Shown piece by piece: positions 61,764 to 64,000 of a DNA stretch of 64,000 bases; position 1 is the first letter of the stretch; each line of letters begins with the position of its first letter. Below the pieces are notes generated by a model, which saw only the letters and a list, made by a program, of their open reading frames with translations, had not been told where the DNA came from and did not search any database. Position numbers and translations under genes: made by a program. Source of the stretch: G963674835 sp963674835 (GTDB taxonomy: Bacteria; Planctomycetota; Planctomycetia; Pirellulales; Thermoguttaceae); NCBI GenBank assembly GCA_963674835.2, contig CAXXKC010000002.1, positions 372,001 through 436,000 of the forward strand. Direction: 5' to 3'.

Positions 61764-64000
61764 ATGGCTAGTCCATTTCGCGTCTTTCGCAAGCATCAGA
61801 AGGTCATGCTGGCGGTTGTGGGATTGCTGGCAATGATCTCTTTTGTGTTTCTGCCGGTAATCATGGACCGCATGTCGGTGCAGACCCAAGAGGATCCCGT
61901 GGTCGTGACGACGACCGAATTCGGGGATCTTCGAGAGCGAGACATGCAGATGCTGATGTACCAGCGTGGTTTGCTGCTTGCGTTCTTGGAGCGGATGCAA
62001 GGGAAAGTGCTGCAGGCAGGTGGACAGCCGTATGCGATCGCCCAGGTACTGCAGCGCATCGGCCCGGCAAGTGAGGAGTCGGTCGTGATGAGTTGGCTCT
62101 TGGCACAGGAAGCACAACGACTGGGCCTGACGATTGATGACGCTGCGGTGAATGAGATGCTGACCGTACTGGCGGATCAGCGGCTGAGTTCGCAGCAGGT
62201 CGATGAGACCCTCAGGGAGGTACGCCTTTCGCAGGGAGCGCTCTTCGAATCGATGAAGTCGGTGCTGTTGACCATGCGGATGGAGGACTTGTTCCAGGTC
62301 AGCCTGGCCGGCATCACTCCGGGCGAGCGATGGGACTATTTCCAACGTATGAATCGCAAGGGCACGGTGGAATCGGCGGCGGTGCCGGTCGTCCGATTCA
62401 TCGATCAGGTCGCCGACCCGGACGAGGCGACTCTGACGGAGTTCTTCGACAAGTACAAGAAGGACTACCCGAACCCCGCGTCGCCGGAGCCAGGTTTCCG
62501 AATTCCGCACCGCGTTGAAATCGAGTACTTCAAGGCGGACTACAACAAGTTCGCACAGGCAACGAAAGTCAGCGACGAAGACGTACGCAAGTATTACGAG
62601 GAACACAAGGAAGACTACAAACGCGAGCCGCTTCCGAGCAATGAGCCGACGAAGGGGCCGGTGCTTCCATCGCTGCCGGAACCAGCGGCGCCGGCGACGA
62701 AGGCCACGGAGCCAGAGAAGAAATCGGAATCGGTGCCTGCGAAGGCCTCGGAGGGGAAGGCACAGGAGAAACCAGAGTCGGCTGCGTCAAAGGCCTCAAA
62801 GGACGAGGCGGAGAAGAAGACCGATACGAAGCCGGCCGAGACGGCTGCGCCGAAGAAGGACAGTTCGTCGGTCAAAGGCGCGTCGCCCTTCCGCTTCGTG
62901 TCGTATGGCGAGAACTCCGATCCTGCGGCGGCGAAGGACACGGACGCCAAGTCGGAGCCGAAGAAGGCAGAGAAGACAGAGGCGACTAAGGCGGCACCTG
63001 CCGAGAAACCGGCCGCGACTCCCCCGTCGCCTGCACCGCAATCGCCAGCGAAAGAGACAACGGCAAAGGAGACAACGGCAAAGGAAGCGCCGGCAGCGGA
63101 GAAACCGGCTCCCAAGGCAGAAGCGGCCAAGAAGGAGGCTCCTGCAGCGACGAGCGAGAAGGCAACAACGCCGGAGAAGCCGGAAGCCAAGCCTGCGGCG
63201 GGAGCGGCGGCGGAGAAGCCCAAGCCGACCGAGTATTTGCCGTTGAAGGACGTTCAGGACGAGATTCGCCGCCAATTGGCGCGTCAGCGCACCCGTGAGG
63301 CGATCGACAAGTTGTTCGACGGATTGAAGGAAACCCTCAATGCGTACAACAACGAATGGACGCTCTACGACGCGTCGGTTCAAGACAATACGGCAGGCAC
63401 GACCCAACCGCCGGTCCGTCCCGATTTCGTGAAGTTGTCGGCGGGGACGGCACTGGAAGCTCGCAAGACGGGGTTGATCACGCCGTACGAAGCGATTGAG
63501 CTGGATCTCGGCAAGTCGCAGGGCGAGCAGGGCACGTTCCTCAAGACGGCCTTCGCCCAGAGCCTGTTGAAATTCCGACCATTGACGTCGGAGGACATCG
63601 AGGGGAACCGCTACCTGTTCTGGAAGGTCGGAGGGGCTGAAGAGCAGATCCCGAAACTGAGCGATTCGGCGATTCACCAGGAGGTGCTGCACACGTGGAA
63701 GATGGTTCAGGCGAGAAGTCTGGCCAAAGCCGAGGCCACAAAACTAGCCGAAGAGGCGAGGAAAGCCAACAAGCCCTTGAAGGACGTGTTTGCCGGGCGG
63801 CAAGGCATAACCGTGATGGAAAGTGGTCCGTTTTCATGGCTGACGTATGGCTCGCTGCCGCAGATGGCTTGGAACCGGCGACCGCCCATGCTGAGCACGG
63901 TGGAAGGCGTTGATGCACCGGGTCCAGACTTCATGCGGACGGTCTTTCGGCTTGCTCCCGGGGAGGTCGGCGTCGCGACGAACGAGCCGGAGACGGTGTC
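61764..64000 (+). CDS. SurA/PpiD-like membrane chaperone, 3' end beyond window
   Basis: The open frame continues to the window end (745 codons seen). A short basic N-terminus (MASPFRVFRKHQKVML) precedes one transmembrane helix (about 15-37). A SurA/PpiD N-terminal-like helical domain follows (about 45-200; SEESVVMSWLLAQEAQRLGLTIDDAAV, given as position evidence only). Residues about 285-490 are a low-complexity K/A/E/P linker. After it comes LKDVQDEIRRQLARQRTREAI, a coiled segment. GAGGGATAAGC precedes the ATG. Probably a periplasmic folding factor; no PPIase domain was identified in the part seen. Confidence 0.8.
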   Translation, partial: MASPFRVFRKHQKVMLAVVGLLAMISFVFLPVIMDRMSVQTQEDPVVVTTTEFGDLRERDMQMLMYQRGLLLAFLERMQGKVLQAGGQPYAIAQVLQRIGPASEESVVMSWLLAQEAQRLGLTIDDAAVNEMLTVLADQRLSSQQVDETLREVRLSQGALFESMKSVLLTMRMEDLFQVSLAGITPGERWDYFQRMNRKGTVESAAVPVVRFIDQVADPDEATLTEFFDKYKKDYPNPASPEPGFRIPHRVEIEYFKADYNKFAQATKVSDEDVRKYYEEHKEDYKREPLPSNEPTKGPVLPSLPEPAAPATKATEPEKKSESVPAKASEGKAQEKPESAASKASKDEAEKKTDTKPAETAAPKKDSSSVKGASPFRFVSYGENSDPAAAKDTDAKSEPKKAEKTEATKAAPAEKPAATPPSPAPQSPAKETTAKETTAKEAPAAEKPAPKAEAAKKEAPAATSEKATTPEKPEAKPAAGAAAEKPKPTEYLPLKDVQDEIRRQLARQRTREAIDKLFDGLKETLNAYNNEWTLYDASVQDNTAGTTQPPVRPDFVKLSAGTALEARKTGLITPYEAIELDLGKSQGEQGTFLKTAFAQSLLKFRPLTSEDIEGNRYLFWKVGGAEEQIPKLSDSAIHQEVLHTWKMVQARSLAKAEATKLAEEARKANKPLKDVFAGRQGITVMESGPFSWLTYGSLPQMAWNRRPPMLSTVEGVDAPGPDFMRTVFRLAPGEVGVATNEPETV

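Noticed and set aside
62515..63246. Arg-rich plus-strand frame of 243 codons
   Set aside because: Frame-shifted reading of the Lys/Ala-rich linker of the SurA/PpiD-like gene, which has the better start, RBS and domain content.

Overview
The window looks like chromosomal DNA of a GC-rich planctomycete, probably Pirellulales-like; this is inferred from gene content, not from a marker gene. Pointers are the many secreted proteins with Sec signals, scattered glycoside hydrolases without SusC/SusD partners, a lone nuoI, an ECF sigma/anti-sigma pair, an imuA-imuB-dnaE2 mutasome, and a KS-ACP-CrtI-CrtI-FabZ-FabI lipid cluster of the kind known from Planctomycetes. No transposase, phage gene, CRISPR array or rRNA was seen.

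Layout. 0-4 kb: a secreted CARDB protein, a GH28-like beta-helix protein and a pentapeptide-repeat protein. 4.3-6.9 kb: DUF2203 protein, nuoI, csrA with a clear sigma70-type promoter, and tRNA-Glu(UUC), punctuated by four copies of a 95-bp repeat. 7-11.2 kb: sigma factor with membrane partner, ferrochelatase and an MFS transporter. 11.2-17.4 kb: a GntR/FCD repressor facing a three-gene secreted catabolic operon, with a repeated 17-bp motif flanking the operon promoter. 17.5-19.8 kb: SPFH protein, Arc-like protein and CPBP protease behind a 26-bp near-perfect palindrome. 19.9-31.6 kb: aldo/keto reductase, GH36-like, FAD monooxygenase, secreted TIM-barrel-like protein, GH38-like and a small membrane protein. 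31.8-37.8 kb: imuA-imuB-dnaE2. 37.9-42.6 kb: GH2, Dabb protein, apt and a small secreted protein. 42.7-50 kb: fatty-acid/CrtI cluster. 50-51.3 kb: GHMP kinase and zinc ribbon. 51.9-58.5 kb: secreted protein, cyclophilin lipoprotein, ABC exporter operon ending in acpS. 58.6-64 kb: topA and the start of a large SurA/PpiD-like chaperone whose reading frame runs off the window.

Three things stand out. First, a uniform 95-bp intergenic repeat (seven near-complete copies plus fragments, all in one orientation) has TA(G)...(C)TA ends and an internal stem; at several loci its terminal TAG is the stop codon of the adjacent gene. Second, all three mutasome genes carry short palindromic or hairpin repeats translated in frame, including an identical 23-bp palindromic segment shared by imuB and dnaE2. 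Third, the lipid cluster pairs two CrtI-type flavoenzymes with a dedicated ketosynthase, ACP, FabZ and a FabI-like reductase lacking one active-site tyrosine. This resembles the gene content of anammox ladderane clusters and suggests an unusual acyl product.
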